Assembly (NCBI RefSeq): GCF_000177675.1
Contig: NZ_ADGX01000003.1
Location: 1 to 64,000, forward strand
Length of the DNA: 64,000 nucleotides
Direction of reading: 5' to 3'
From: Parafrankia sp. EUN1f
GTDB lineage: Bacteria; Actinomycetota; Actinomycetes; Frankiales; Frankiaceae
Both the position numbers and the translations under genes were made by a program. A model generated the notes under the pieces. It was not told the origin of the DNA. It saw only the letters and a program-made list of their open reading frames with translations, and did no database searches. Positions 35,839-45,400 of this stretch are shown one piece after another (position 1 is the stretch's first letter; the number at the start of each line of letters is the position of its first letter).

Positions 35839-36096
35839 ATGTCAATGCAGTGGACCGCTGACGAACTGCTCGGCTTCCTGGTGGAGCAGGCTGGACTTCC
35901 GCCGGAAGACCGTCCGGCCGACCTCGACGTGACCTTCACCGACATCGGCCTGGACTCACTCGCCTACCTCCAGCTCCAGGCCGAGGTCCAGTCGCGCTTC
36001 GATGTCGAGCTGCCGAGCGAGGCGCCCGAGGGCCTCACGCTCGCCGACATCATGGCGACCGTGAACAACGCGCTTCTGCAGCCCGAGCTCGCCTGA
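35839..36096 (+). CDS. Acyl carrier protein of the type II polyketide synthase
   Basis: An 85-residue carrier protein that holds the growing polyketide on 4'-phosphopantetheine. The attachment serine is S40 in TDIGLDSLAYLQ. Helices II and III read LQAEVQSRFDVELP and TLADIMATVNNAL. GGGGAGG lies eight bases before the ATG. It is unusual that the ACP precedes the KS genes, since KS-CLF-ACP order is the common one. No phosphopantetheinyl transferase is nearby. Confidence 0.93.
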   Translation: MSMQWTADELLGFLVEQAGLPPEDRPADLDVTFTDIGLDSLAYLQLQAEVQSRFDVELPSEAPEGLTLADIMATVNNALLQPELA

Positions 36097-36139
36097 GCCG
36101 CAAACCCCACTTCCGCCAGAGAGCAGACCGGAGCAGCAC

Positions 36140-36628
36140 GTGAGCGCACATACCGACAACTCGATCTTCATCGATGCCGACATCGACCTGGTCTGGTCGA
36201 TGACGAACGACCTGGAATCCTGGCCGACGTTGTTCACCGAGTACGCGTCGGTCGAGATTCTCGAACGTACGGACAACACGTTCAAGTTCCGTCTCACGAT
36301 GCATCCGGACGAATCGGGCACCGCCTGGAGCTGGGTTTCCGAGAGAATCCTCGACCCGGTGAACCACAAGGTCCGCGCCTATCGGGTCGAGACCGGCCCG
36401 TTCGAGTACATGCACATCGAGTGGACCTATGCCCCCGAGGGCACCGGCACCCGGATGCGCTGGGTCCAGGATTTCCAGATGCGCCCGTCCGCCCCGGCGA
36501 ACGACGAGCAGATGGCGGCCCGGATCAACACCAACACCCCCCGCGAGATGGCATCCATCCGCGACAAGGTCGAACTGGCCGCCCGGTCCGCCGTACCGGT
36601 GGGCAGTGCCGTTCCCGAGCAGGTCTGA
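36140..36628 (+). CDS. SRPBCC polyketide aromatase/cyclase
   Basis: A 162-residue single-domain START-like (SRPBCC) cyclase, expected to direct first-ring closure and aromatisation of the poly-beta-ketone. It starts DNSIFIDADIDLVWSMTND, then LESWPTLFTEYASVEIL, and later VSERILDPVNHKVRAYRVET and MRWVQDFQM, as in spore-pigment and TcmN-like N-terminal domains. GTG start after GAGCAGCAC. Tight spacing to the cupin gene (11 bp). Confidence 0.9.
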   Translation: MSAHTDNSIFIDADIDLVWSMTNDLESWPTLFTEYASVEILERTDNTFKFRLTMHPDESGTAWSWVSERILDPVNHKVRAYRVETGPFEYMHIEWTYAPEGTGTRMRWVQDFQMRPSAPANDEQMAARINTNTPREMASIRDKVELAARSAVPVGSAVPEQV

Positions 36629-36639
36629 GGAGCATCCCG

Positions 36640-37071
36640 GTGACCATCGCAACCCCGACCGCCGCCCTGACGGTCCCCAAGGTCCTCTCGATCCACGACG
36701 TTCCCGCGAACCGGCGTCGTGGCGGTGACATCCGGACGCTGCTCTCGCCGGCGACCGTCGGCGCCAAGTCGGGCTTCCTGGGAACTCTGACCCTGCAGCC
36801 CGAGGAAGTGGTGACCGAGCACTGGCACCCGTACTCGGAGGAGTTCCTCTACTGCGTCTCCGGGTCGGTGACCGCACGCCTCGACGGCGAGCACACCGCG
36901 CTGCCGGCCGAGCACGGCCTGCTCATCCCGATCGGCATGCGCCACCGGATCGTGAACACCGGTGACGAGGTGGCCTTCCTGGTGTTCCACCTCAGCCCGC
37001 TCGCCCCGCGGCCGGACCTGGGTCACGTCGACACCGAGCCGCTGCCGCACCCCGAGCAGCCGCAGCCGTGA
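36640..37071 (+). CDS. Cupin-domain polyketide biosynthesis protein
   Basis: A 143-residue single cupin. Motif 1 is [17 protein letters not shown] and motif 2 is [15 protein letters not shown], with the metal-binding histidines kept. Cupins of this size accompany many spore-pigment (WhiE-like) and aromatic polyketide clusters, where they may aid folding or an oxidation; the exact role is unsettled. GTG start after GAGGAG. It overlaps the KS-alpha gene by four bases. Confidence 0.87.
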   Translation: MTIATPTAALTVPKVLSIHDVPANRRRGGDIRTLLSPATVGAKSGFLGTLTLQPEEVVTEHWHPYSEEFLYCVSGSVTARLDGEHTALPAEHGLLIPIGMRHRIVNTGDEVAFLVFHLSPLAPRPDLGHVDTEPLPHPEQPQP

Positions 37072-38414
37072 ACGAGCCGACCCAGCGGTCGCGGCCGGAC
37101 GACGCACGCGGGCCGGCGTCCCGGGGCGGGGGCCCGCGCCGCGTCGCGGTGACCGGGATCGGCGTCGTCGCTCCCGGTGGCTCGAACCGCAAGGAGTTCT
37201 GGACCCTGCTCACCGACGGCCGCACCGCCACCCGGCGGCTGTCCTTCTTCGACCCGTCGCCGTTCCGTTCGCAGATCGCCGCCGAATGCGACTTCGACCC
37301 GCTGGCCGCCGGCCTCAGCCGCCAGGAGATAGCGCGTAACGACCGGTTCGTCCAGTTCGCGCTGGCCGCCGCGATCGAGGCCGTCGCCGACAGCGGCCTG
37401 GAGCTCGACAGCGAAGGTGGCGAGGGCGAGCCGGGCGACGGCCCGATCGTCGGCGTCAGCATGGGCAGCGCCGTCGGGGCGACCACCCGGCTGGAGAACG
37501 AGTACGTCGTCGTCAGCGACAGCGGCAAGCTGTGGGAGGTCGACCCGCGTTACGCGAGCTCGTTCCTTTACCACGCCCTGGTGCCGAGCTGCCTGGCGAC
37601 GGAGATCGCCTGCCGGTTCGGCGCGCACGGCCCGTCGTTCGTCGTCTCGACCGGCTGCACCTCCGGCATCGACGCCGTCGGTTACGGCCACCAGCTCATC
37701 GTCGACGGCGAGGCGGACATCGTGATCGCCGGCGCGTCGGACGCGCCGCTGTCACCGATCTCCATCGCCTGCTTCGACGCCATCCGGGCCACCTCGGCGC
37801 GCAACGACGACGCCGAGCACGCCTCCCGGCCGTTCGACGCCAGCCGTGACGGCTTCGTCATGGGTGAGGGCAGTGCCGTCCTCGTTCTGGAGGAGCTCGA
37901 GTCCGCGCGGGCCCGCGGTGCGCACATCTACTGCGAGGTCGGCGGCTACGCGTCGCGGTCGAACGCCTTCCACATGACCGGCCTGCGCCCCGACGGGGTC
38001 GAGATGGCCGAAGCCGTCCGGATCGCGCTCGGCCAGGCGCGCCTGGACCCGACCGCGGTCGACTACATCAACGCGCACGGTTCGGGCACCAAGCAGAACG
38101 ACCGGCACGAGACGGCCGCCTTCAAGCGCTCGCTGGGCGCGCACGCCTACGAGACCCCGGTGAGCTCGATCAAGTCGATGGTCGGCCACTCGCTGGGCGC
38201 CATCGGTTCCATCGAGCTGGCCGCCTGCGCCCTGGCGATCGAGCACAACGTCGTGCCGCCGACGGCGAACTGGACCACCCGCGACCCCGAGTGCGACCTG
38301 GACTACGTCCCGAACGTCGCCCGTGACCACAAGGTCGACGTCGCGCTGTCGGTCGGCAGCGGCTTCGGTGGCTTCCAGTCCGCGATCGTGCTGGCGGCGG
38401 GGGACCGACCGTGA
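37068..38414 (+). CDS. Type II polyketide ketosynthase alpha (KS-alpha)
   Basis: The condensing subunit of a minimal type II polyketide synthase, 448 residues. The nucleophile is C197 in [10 protein letters not shown], and the decarboxylation histidines are H337 in [11 protein letters not shown] and H374 in [20 protein letters not shown] and GGFQSAIVL are family hallmarks. It pairs with the CLF encoded next (4-bp overlap) to extend malonyl units on the ACP. The N-terminal 25 residues are a non-conserved basic extension. Confidence 0.96.
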   Translation: MNEPTQRSRPDDARGPASRGGGPRRVAVTGIGVVAPGGSNRKEFWTLLTDGRTATRRLSFFDPSPFRSQIAAECDFDPLAAGLSRQEIARNDRFVQFALAAAIEAVADSGLELDSEGGEGEPGDGPIVGVSMGSAVGATTRLENEYVVVSDSGKLWEVDPRYASSFLYHALVPSCLATEIACRFGAHGPSFVVSTGCTSGIDAVGYGHQLIVDGEADIVIAGASDAPLSPISIACFDAIRATSARNDDAEHASRPFDASRDGFVMGEGSAVLVLEELESARARGAHIYCEVGGYASRSNAFHMTGLRPDGVEMAEAVRIALGQARLDPTAVDYINAHGSGTKQNDRHETAAFKRSLGAHAYETPVSSIKSMVGHSLGAIGSIELAACALAIEHNVVPPTANWTTRDPECDLDYVPNVARDHKVDVALSVGSGFGGFQSAIVLAAGDRP

Positions 38415-39730
38415 CGATTCTCGACACCGCCGCGGACGCCGTCACGGACGCCGGCGCGGCAACCGGCACGGACACCGGCACCGGATCGGCGTGGCCTGAT
38501 CCGGTGGTACGCCCGGTCATCACCGGGCTCGGTGTCATCGCGCCGAGCGGGCTGGGGACCGAGGAGCACTGGGCCTCGACGCTGCGCGGCGAGCTACGCG
38601 TCGCGCCGATCACCCGGTTCGACGCCAGCCGCTACGACTCCCGGCTCGCCGGTGAGGTGCCCGGGTTCGCCGCCGACGCCTTCATCGACAACCGGTACAT
38701 CGTCCAGACCGACCGATGGACCTGGCTGGGCATGGCCGCGTCCCGGCTGGCGATGACCGATGCCGGCTACGACCCGGCCGACCACGACCCGTACGAGACG
38801 TCGGTCGTGTTCGGCGCCGGCTCGGGCGGTAACGACTTCGGGCAGCGTGAGCTGTCCCGGCTGTGGTCGCGGGGGCGTACCGCCGTCAGTGTGTACCAGT
38901 CGATCGCCTGGTTCTACGCGGCGACCACCGGTCAGACCTCCATCCGGCACGGGCTCAAGGGCCCGTCCGGGGTGCTGGTCAGCGACACCGCCGGTGGGCT
39001 GGACAGCCTCGCGCAGGCGCGGCGCACCATCCGGCGCGGCACGCCCACCGTGCTCGCCGGCGGGGCCGAGGCCGGGCTGACGCCGTACGCGCTCACCTGC
39101 CACCTCAGCAGCGGCCGGGTCAGCACCGCGACCGAGGCGGCGGACGGGTACAAGCCGTTCGACGTCCGCGCGAACGGCTACCTGCCCGGCGAGGGCGGCG
39201 CGACGCTGCTCGTCGAGGACCCGGCGACCGCGGCCCGCCGTGGTGCCCGGGTGTACGGCGAGATCGCCGGCTACGCGGCCACCCACGACGGCGCCCACCA
39301 CGAGCAGGCCCCGGGCGACGCCCGCTGGCTCGCCGCGGCGATGCGCCGGGCGCTCGCCGACGCGAACCTGGCACCGGCCGACGTCGACGTCGTCTTCGCC
39401 GACGGCGCGGGCTCCGCGGACCTCGACGCGCTGGAGGCGGAGGCGATCCGCTCGGTGTTCGGCGCCGGTGCGGTGCCCGTCACCGCGCCGCAGGGGCTCA
39501 TCGGACGGCTGTGCGCCGGCGGGTCGGCGGTGGCGGCGGCGACCGCCCTGCTGGCCATCCGGGACGGCGTGATCCCCGCGGTCGGCAACCTGGACGAACC
39601 GAACCCCGCCCACGGCCTGGACCTGGTCCGGACGCCGCGGGAGGGCCGGGTCCGGGTCGCGCTGGTCAACGCGCGCGGCTACGGCGGCTTCAACAGCTCG
39701 CTGGTGCTGCGGGCCGTCGACCCGGCCTGA
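38411..39730 (+). CDS. Ketosynthase beta / chain length factor (CLF)
   Basis: The non-condensing partner that sets chain length, 439 residues. It has the KS fold ([42 protein letters not shown]) but no active-site cysteine. The conserved CLF glutamine at that site (usually in an EQAGGLDAL context) is replaced: the sequence reads [10 protein letters not shown] with T193 in its place. This is uncommon and could affect malonyl-ACP decarboxylation priming. Its stop lies within a 15-bp tandem repeat. Confidence 0.93.
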   Translation: MTILDTAADAVTDAGAATGTDTGTGSAWPDPVVRPVITGLGVIAPSGLGTEEHWASTLRGELRVAPITRFDASRYDSRLAGEVPGFAADAFIDNRYIVQTDRWTWLGMAASRLAMTDAGYDPADHDPYETSVVFGAGSGGNDFGQRELSRLWSRGRTAVSVYQSIAWFYAATTGQTSIRHGLKGPSGVLVSDTAGGLDSLAQARRTIRRGTPTVLAGGAEAGLTPYALTCHLSSGRVSTATEAADGYKPFDVRANGYLPGEGGATLLVEDPATAARRGARVYGEIAGYAATHDGAHHEQAPGDARWLAAAMRRALADANLAPADVDVVFADGAGSADLDALEAEAIRSVFGAGAVPVTAPQGLIGRLCAGGSAVAAATALLAIRDGVIPAVGNLDEPNPAHGLDLVRTPREGRVRVALVNARGYGGFNSSLVLRAVDPA

Positions 39731-39785
39731 CCGAGCCCAGCCTGACCGCGTCCAGCCTGACCGGGCCCAGCCTGACCGGGCCCCG
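39726..39785 (+). repeat. Four 15-bp tandem units at the CLF stop
   Basis: Units of CCTGACCGGGCCCAG type start at 39726, 39741, 39756 and 39771. The first contains the CLF stop codon; each unit carries TGA in the same frame position. It fills most of the 106-bp gap before the ketoreductase gene. Confidence 0.9.
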
Positions 39786-39836
39786 CTTCATCCGAATCAT
39801 CAGAGTCATCCGCTCCGGCGGTAGAGAGGACCATTG

Positions 39837-40574
39837 ATGTTCCCAGACCTGGCCGGCAAGCGTGCCCTGGTCACCGGCGGTACGCGCGGGATCGGCCGGT
39901 CCGTCGTGCTCGGGCTCGCCCAGGCCGGCGCCACCGTCGTCGTCGGTCACCAGCGGGAGACCGAGGAGGCGGAGAGCCTGCGCCGCGAGCTCAAGGCCAC
40001 CGGCAACGAGCATCTGCTGGTGCAGGCCGACGTCGCCGACCCCGCGCAGATCACCGAGCTCATCGCGGCCACCGGTGCCCACCTCGGCGGTCTCGACATC
40101 GTCGTGAACAGCGTCGGCACGATCAGCCACGTCCCGTACGCGCAGCTGCCGCTGGAGGCGTGGACGCAGGTGCTGTCCACCAACCTCACCGCCACCCACC
40201 TGGTCACCCAGGGCGCGCTGGAGCTGCTCGGCGACTCCGGGACCGTCATCAACATCGGCTCCGGTGCCGGTGTGGTCGGCGTGCCGCTGCGCGCCCACTA
40301 CACCGCGGCGAAGACCGGTCTGATCGGCCTCACCCGCTCGCTGTCCAAGGAGCTCGGTTCCAAGGGCATCCGAGTCAACCTGGTCTCGCCGGGAGTCATC
40401 GAGACCGACCAGGCCGCCGGCATGCCCGAGGCCGCCCGCACCGCCTACACCAACCGGATCCCGCTCGGCCGGCTCGGCGAGGCGCACGAGGTCGCGGCGG
40501 TCGTGCTGTTCCTGGCCAGCGACGTGTCCAGCTACGTCAACGGCGCCACCTTCACGGTCGACGGAGGAATCTGA
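39837..40574 (+). CDS. SDR-type polyketide ketoreductase
   Basis: A 245-residue classical short-chain dehydrogenase of the FabG/ActIII kind. NADPH site TGGTRGIG near residues 14-21, NSVG, catalytic Tyr155 and Lys159 in YTAAK, and C-terminal NGATFTVDGG. It would reduce one keto group of the nascent chain, often at C9. GAGAGGA precedes the ATG. The stop overlaps the following start (TGATG). A dedicated ketoreductase argues that the product is not a simple unreduced spore pigment. Confidence 0.9.
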   Translation: MFPDLAGKRALVTGGTRGIGRSVVLGLAQAGATVVVGHQRETEEAESLRRELKATGNEHLLVQADVADPAQITELIAATGAHLGGLDIVVNSVGTISHVPYAQLPLEAWTQVLSTNLTATHLVTQGALELLGDSGTVINIGSGAGVVGVPLRAHYTAAKTGLIGLTRSLSKELGSKGIRVNLVSPGVIETDQAAGMPEAARTAYTNRIPLGRLGEAHEVAAVVLFLASDVSSYVNGATFTVDGGI

Positions 40575-40897
40575 TGGGTCACCCGCAGCCGTTCCGCATC
40601 ATGCTCACCATGCACATCCACCCCGGCCGTGAGCAGGAGTTCGAGCAGACCTGGCTGCGCATCGGGGACGGCGTGACCAGCCATCCGGCCAACCTCGGCC
40701 AGTGGCTGATCCGCTCCGAGGACGAGGCGAGCACCTACTTCATCATCAGCGACTGGGTGGACGAGGCCCAGTTCCGCGCGTTCGAGCAGAGCCCGGGCCA
40801 CCTGGAGCACCGCAAGATCCTGCACCCGCTGCGCGCCAGCGGGTCGATGGTGACCGGGACGGTGCTCACCCACCTGGTCGGCGCGGCGTCCGCATGA
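40574..40897 (+). CDS. ABM-family monooxygenase-like protein (first copy)
   Basis: A 107-residue antibiotic-biosynthesis-monooxygenase (ABM) fold protein: RIMLTMHIHPGREQEFEQTW, then LRIGDGVTSHPANLGQWLIRSED, and TYFIISDWVDEAQFRAFEQS. Cofactor-independent ABM enzymes oxidise anthrone-type rings to quinones; others act as cyclases. The overlap on both sides ties it to the polyketide operon. Confidence 0.85.
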   Translation: MGHPQPFRIMLTMHIHPGREQEFEQTWLRIGDGVTSHPANLGQWLIRSEDEASTYFIISDWVDEAQFRAFEQSPGHLEHRKILHPLRASGSMVTGTVLTHLVGAASA

Positions 40898-41247
40898 CCA
40901 CCGGCGCGGCCGGCGGCCGGGTCCGGGTGATGCTGTGGGCGGTCGACCCGTCGGACGACCCCGGCGCGGTCGAGCGGGCCTACCACGAGATCAGCTCCAA
41001 GCTCGTGGGCACGCCCGGCCTGCTCGGCAACCGGCTGCTGCGCTCGGCGGCGGAGCCGTCCAGTTTCGCCGTGGTCAGCGAGTGGGCCAGCATGGCCGAG
41101 TTCGCCGCCTGGGAGAGCGGGGCGGAGCACAAGCCGGCCACCTCACCGCTGCGCCCGCTGCAGGACCCGGCGATGCGGGCGGCCATCTACACCGAGGTCG
41201 CCGCCTACGGCCCGGACGGCCCGTTCACCGAGCCCGACGGGATCTGA
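40894..41247 (+). CDS. ABM-family monooxygenase-like protein (second copy)
   Basis: A 117-residue ABM-fold protein: VRVMLWAVDPSDDPGAVERAYHE, then GTPGLLGNRLLRSAAEPSSFAVVSEW and FAAWESGAEHKPATSPLRPL. It is related in fold to the gene before it but diverged. It starts by an ATGA overlap and ends the operon. Two ABM proteins could form a heterodimer or act at different rings. Confidence 0.82.
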   Translation: MTTGAAGGRVRVMLWAVDPSDDPGAVERAYHEISSKLVGTPGLLGNRLLRSAAEPSSFAVVSEWASMAEFAAWESGAEHKPATSPLRPLQDPAMRAAIYTEVAAYGPDGPFTEPDGI

Positions 41248-41276
41248 CCGCACCATCCGATCCACCGCACGGGTGA

Positions 41277-41319
41277 TCCGGCGGCACGGCGGGGAACGCC
41301 CCCGCACAGTGCCGCCGGA
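41277..41319. terminator. Compound hairpin between the polyketide operon and DNA ligase
   Basis: TCCGGCGGCAC (41277-41287) pairs perfectly with GTGCCGCCGGA (41309-41319). The loop contains a second stem (GCGGGG with CCCCGC). It lies 29 bases after the last polyketide gene and 14 bases from the stop of the convergent ligase, so it could end both. Confidence 0.75.
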
Positions 41320-41333
41320 CGTCCCCCGCCCGG

Positions 41334-42323
41334 TTAGTCCTCGCGGGCGGTGTCGTGCGGGCTCAGGTCGTCGCGCAGGCCCTTGAACGACGGGTGGCGC
41401 AGGCGCCCGTCCGCCGTCCAGGCGGTGAACTCGACCTCGGCGACGAGGACGGGACGTACCCATACCGCGGTGCGGGCCTGCTCGTGGCCCACGTCGGGGA
41501 ACGGCGGCCGGTCGGTGCGCAGCGGCGCGAGCAGCTCGGCCAGCCGGGTCAGCGTGGCCTCCGAGAACCCGGTGCCGACCTGGCCGGCGTACCGAGGTCC
41601 GCCGGGGGTTGCCACGCCGACCAGCAGCGCGCCGATCCGCTCCGAGCGGCGGCCAGCGCCCGGCTCCCAACCGCCGATCACCACACTCTGACGTCGCACG
41701 TTCTTCACCTTCACCCAGTCGGTGCTGCGCCGTCCGGGCTGGTAGAGCGACGCGCGGCGTTTGGCGACCACGCCTTCCAGACCCGCCTCGGCGCTCGCCC
41801 GCAGCACCGCCTCGCCGACGTCCACCGCTTTGCCGACGTCCACCGCCTCACCGGCGGTCGCGGGGCCGCCGGTGAAGGAGTCCGGGACCTCGATGCCCGG
41901 CAGGGTCGCCAGCAGCTCCCGGCGGGTGTCGTAGGGCAGGCCTGTCGTGTCGCGCCCGGCGAGGACCAGAAGATCGAACACCAGGTACCGGACGGGGACG
42001 GCCGCCGCCGCCCGGCGCACCCGGTCGGGGCCGCTGAGGTGGATGCGGTGCGCGAGCAGGCCGAAGTCGGGCACACCGTCCGGGCCGAAAGCGACGATCT
42101 CACCGTCGAGGACCGCGTCGGTGGAGCCGAGCGCGTCGGCGACAGCGAACAGCTCCGGGTAGGACGCCGTTATCTCCCGACCGGTCCGGCTGTAGGCGCG
42201 CAGCCGCCCGCCGTGGACCTCGGCGAGGACCCGCACCCCGTCCCATTTGATTTCGTAGGCCCAGTCCGCCCCGGTCGGCAGCTCGCCGGGGGTCGCGAGC
42301 ATCGGAGCTGGACGGGCTGGCAT
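41334..42323 (-). CDS. ATP-dependent DNA ligase (LigC/LigD-ligase-domain type)
   Basis: A stand-alone ATP-dependent DNA ligase, 329 residues. The nucleotidyl lysine is K26 in YEIKWDGVR. VLDGEIVAF (motif III/IV region), LVFDLL, LEGVVAKRR and WVKVKN (motif V) follow, with a C-terminal OB-fold (VGTGFSEATLTRL). No polymerase or nuclease domain is attached, so it resembles the ligase part of LigD or a LigC. It may act in nick sealing or non-homologous end joining. A Ku gene is not in the window. A short internal duplication gives DVGKAVDVGEA. Confidence 0.9.
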   Translation of the reverse strand: MPARPAPMLATPGELPTGADWAYEIKWDGVRVLAEVHGGRLRAYSRTGREITASYPELFAVADALGSTDAVLDGEIVAFGPDGVPDFGLLAHRIHLSGPDRVRRAAAAVPVRYLVFDLLVLAGRDTTGLPYDTRRELLATLPGIEVPDSFTGGPATAGEAVDVGKAVDVGEAVLRASAEAGLEGVVAKRRASLYQPGRRSTDWVKVKNVRRQSVVIGGWEPGAGRRSERIGALLVGVATPGGPRYAGQVGTGFSEATLTRLAELLAPLRTDRPPFPDVGHEQARTAVWVRPVLVAEVEFTAWTADGRLRHPSFKGLRDDLSPHDTARED

Positions 42324-42402
42324 CCCGCGCGACGCTACGTGCCTGTCCGCTGGTCATCCACCCGACGAGGCCGGGCGGACGACCAGCGGCTGCCGCAACC
42401 TC

Positions 42403-45400
42403 TCAGGCTCCGGCGTGGACGTGCGCGGCCCACAGCGTCGGAAGGTTCGGGTAACGGTCACGGAACAGGCGCAGGGCGTCGTGTACGCAGGACCAGGCGT
42501 GCCCGGCGTCGGATCCGTGGGCCGCGAGCCGCGTGTAGACCTGCTCCGCGATCTGCGTGGCCACCGCGTCATCGATCTCCCACAGCGTGCCGATGACGTG
42601 GGAGTAGCCGGCCAGCTGGAAGGCGGAGACGACGTGGATCGCCTCGTCGGCCAGATCGGGCGAGGTGACGGCGGTACCGCACGCGGAAAGGTACGCCAGC
42701 TGCGGGTTCTCCAACCGCAGCCGCGAGATCTGCTGGACGTGCAGCGGCCTGTCGGCATGGTCGTGGACCAGCAGGTGGTTGTTCGAAGGGTCGGTCGGGT
42801 CGCTGCCCGCGTGGCAGGCGAAATGGGCCCAGCTGGTGGTCGGGAGGTGGGCCAGCACGGCATCCCGGGTGGCATCCGGGCCGGTCAGGACCTGTGCGTT
42901 GGGGAAGAGCCCGGCCAGCTGCTCGCACTCCTGGAGCACACATGGCAGGTCCGTGGCCCCAGGAGTGTGCGGCATCGCGACGGCCAGCACCCGCGGGGTG
43001 CGGGCCTCGCCGCCCGACGGCCGCCCGGCGTTCCCGGCGTTCCCGGCGTTCCCGGCGTTCCCGGCGTTCCCGGCGTTCCCGGCGTGGCGCGCGCGGGCGT
43101 GGGCCAACGCCCGCACCGTCGGGCTGTAGGAGGACACCACCCGGTCCATCACAGCCTGCCCGTCGCGGCTGCCGCGGCCGGCGCTCTCCCGATGGCGACC
43201 GGCGGCGTGCAGCGGGAAGTAGGCGAGCAGCCCACCCGGTATCCACCAGATGCGGTCACGGCCCGCGTCATCCCCCTCGGCGTGCCCGGCCGAGCCGAGG
43301 CTGTCGAGAACCGGCCGGGTGATGGTGTCCCAGAGCCACGCCAACGTCTCGTGCATGACGTCTTCGGCCTCCTGGCGCGAGGTCCTGTCGCCCCGCGTGG
43401 CGGTGAGGGCGGCACGCATGGTCGACAGCCTGCTGCGCACGGCGGCAACGGACAGGTCGGGCAGCTCGCAGACCTGGACCCCCGCGGCGGTGAGGATCAG
43501 GGCGTCGCACCGGTATCGGCTGAGGTTGATCATCACCAGCGGCCCGCTGCGCGCTTCGGCGATGAGGTGCGTGACCTGTGCGGGGAGCAGGAACCGCTGC
43601 AGGCCCGGCAGCGTTCGGATCCGGGCCAGCAGCGTTTCCAGCTCCTCGGCCAGCGCTCGTCGCCGGTCCGCGGGGGCGACCGTCGTGGCGAGGCCGGGCC
43701 AGGGTGCGGCTGACGGTTCCGGCGTCAGGCCGGCTACCCGGTCGGCTCCTGGCCGCGTTGTCAGGTCGGCTGTCCGGCTGGCCCCGCTGGACGGGTCCGC
43801 GTCGAGTTGTTCGCACAGGTGCAGGAAAACCTCCGCCGCCCGCTCGTCCGCGGCCCGAAGGGCCGTGATGTCCGAGCGGGCGTCCATGGCCTGGCCGAGC
43901 AGGACCCCGCGGCCGGTCTCGAGCAGCTCGACCGCTCGGTCGGGACGTCCGGAGCTCAGCAGGCAGGCCGCGGCGTCGCTGGCGAGCTGCGCGTAGGTGG
44001 CGAGCCAGTGCATCGCGTCGGAGCGGGCCAGGCCGCGGGCCGCGAGACGCGGCAGGAGCTCCACCCCTGTGGCGAACCCGCGTGCGGCGTGTTCGAGCTG
44101 GCCGGTGCGCATCGCCAGGCGTCCCCATCCACGCGCGGCCTCCACCCGCACGGCGGTGCGAGCGGCGACCCGTGAGGCGGCTGTCTCCAGCAGGGCGAGT
44201 GCCTCGTGCGCGGGCGCCGTCGCGTCGCCGGAGAAACCCAGGGCGCTCAGCGAGGCGGCCAGGTTCACCTCGAACGCAGACCTGTCAGGGTGGTCCTGGG
44301 CAGTGGCGGCGACGGCGGCGCGCCCGGCCTCGATCGCTTCGTTGATCGCATCCAGGTCGCCGGTGCGTTCGAACATCGACCGCAGCGCGTTGCACAGGTT
44401 GCTCAGGGCGGGCGCGCGGTGACTCGCGTCGGCGGTCGTGCTCACGGCCAGGCGGTGGTGATCGACGGCCTCCTGAAGCAGCCGGACGTCGCCGGTGTGC
44501 TCGGCCTTCGCCTGCTGGGCGACGGCGAGGTTGCCGAGGTGGAGCGGGCGGCTGGGATGACGCGGCGGGGTTGCCGCCAGCGCCTCGTGACCCAGTTCGA
44601 TCGCTTCGTCCAGCGCGGTGAGGTCACCGGTCCGCTGGAAGCGCGTCTGCAGCTGGCCGACGAGGCCGGCCTGGTAGAAGGCCGCGTCGGGGTGATCATG
44701 TGGTGTGTCGCGCACGACGGCGCGTGTCGCGTCGATCGCCTCGTCGAGGGCGGCGAGATCCCCGGTCCGCTCGAACTGGGCCTTGAGCAGCGTCGCGAGG
44801 TTGTAGCGGCCGGCGAGCAGGAGGGGCGACCGGGGTGGGACGGAGCCGAGCGCCTGGCGGGTGGCGGCGATCGCCTCCGCCAGGAGGGGCTGGTGGCCGG
44901 TGCGCAGGAACTTCGCCTGGAGCAGGCTCGCCTGGTTCAACTGCAGGATCGCCGGGACGGTGTGCCCGGCCGGCGCGGCGGCGAGCGCGGCCGTGCCGGC
45001 CTCCAGCGCCTCGTCGAGCAGCGTGGCGTCGTGCGTGCGTTCGTACAGTTTTCGCAGCGTGAGGCTGAGCCCGGACAGGGGCAGTGCGCGCTGGTCGTGG
45101 TCCTCGGGCATGATCCCCAGCGCGCTGCGGTTGTGTTCGACCGCCTCGTACAGCAGCTCGACCTCGCCGGTGTGTTCGAAGGCGACCCGGGCGGCGTCGG
45201 CGAGGGTGTAGAGGCACATCGGCCGGTCAGGGTTGCCGACGGTCGCCTGGTCCACCGCTGCTCGTGCGACCTCGAGGGCCTCTGCCAGGGCGTCGAGGTC
45301 GCCGGTCTGCTCGAAGAGGCGCTGTAACGCACCACCGAGGAAGGCGGGAAACATCAGGGGCCCCGAACCGTCACGGCGGGTGCCGGCCACCGCGTTGCGC

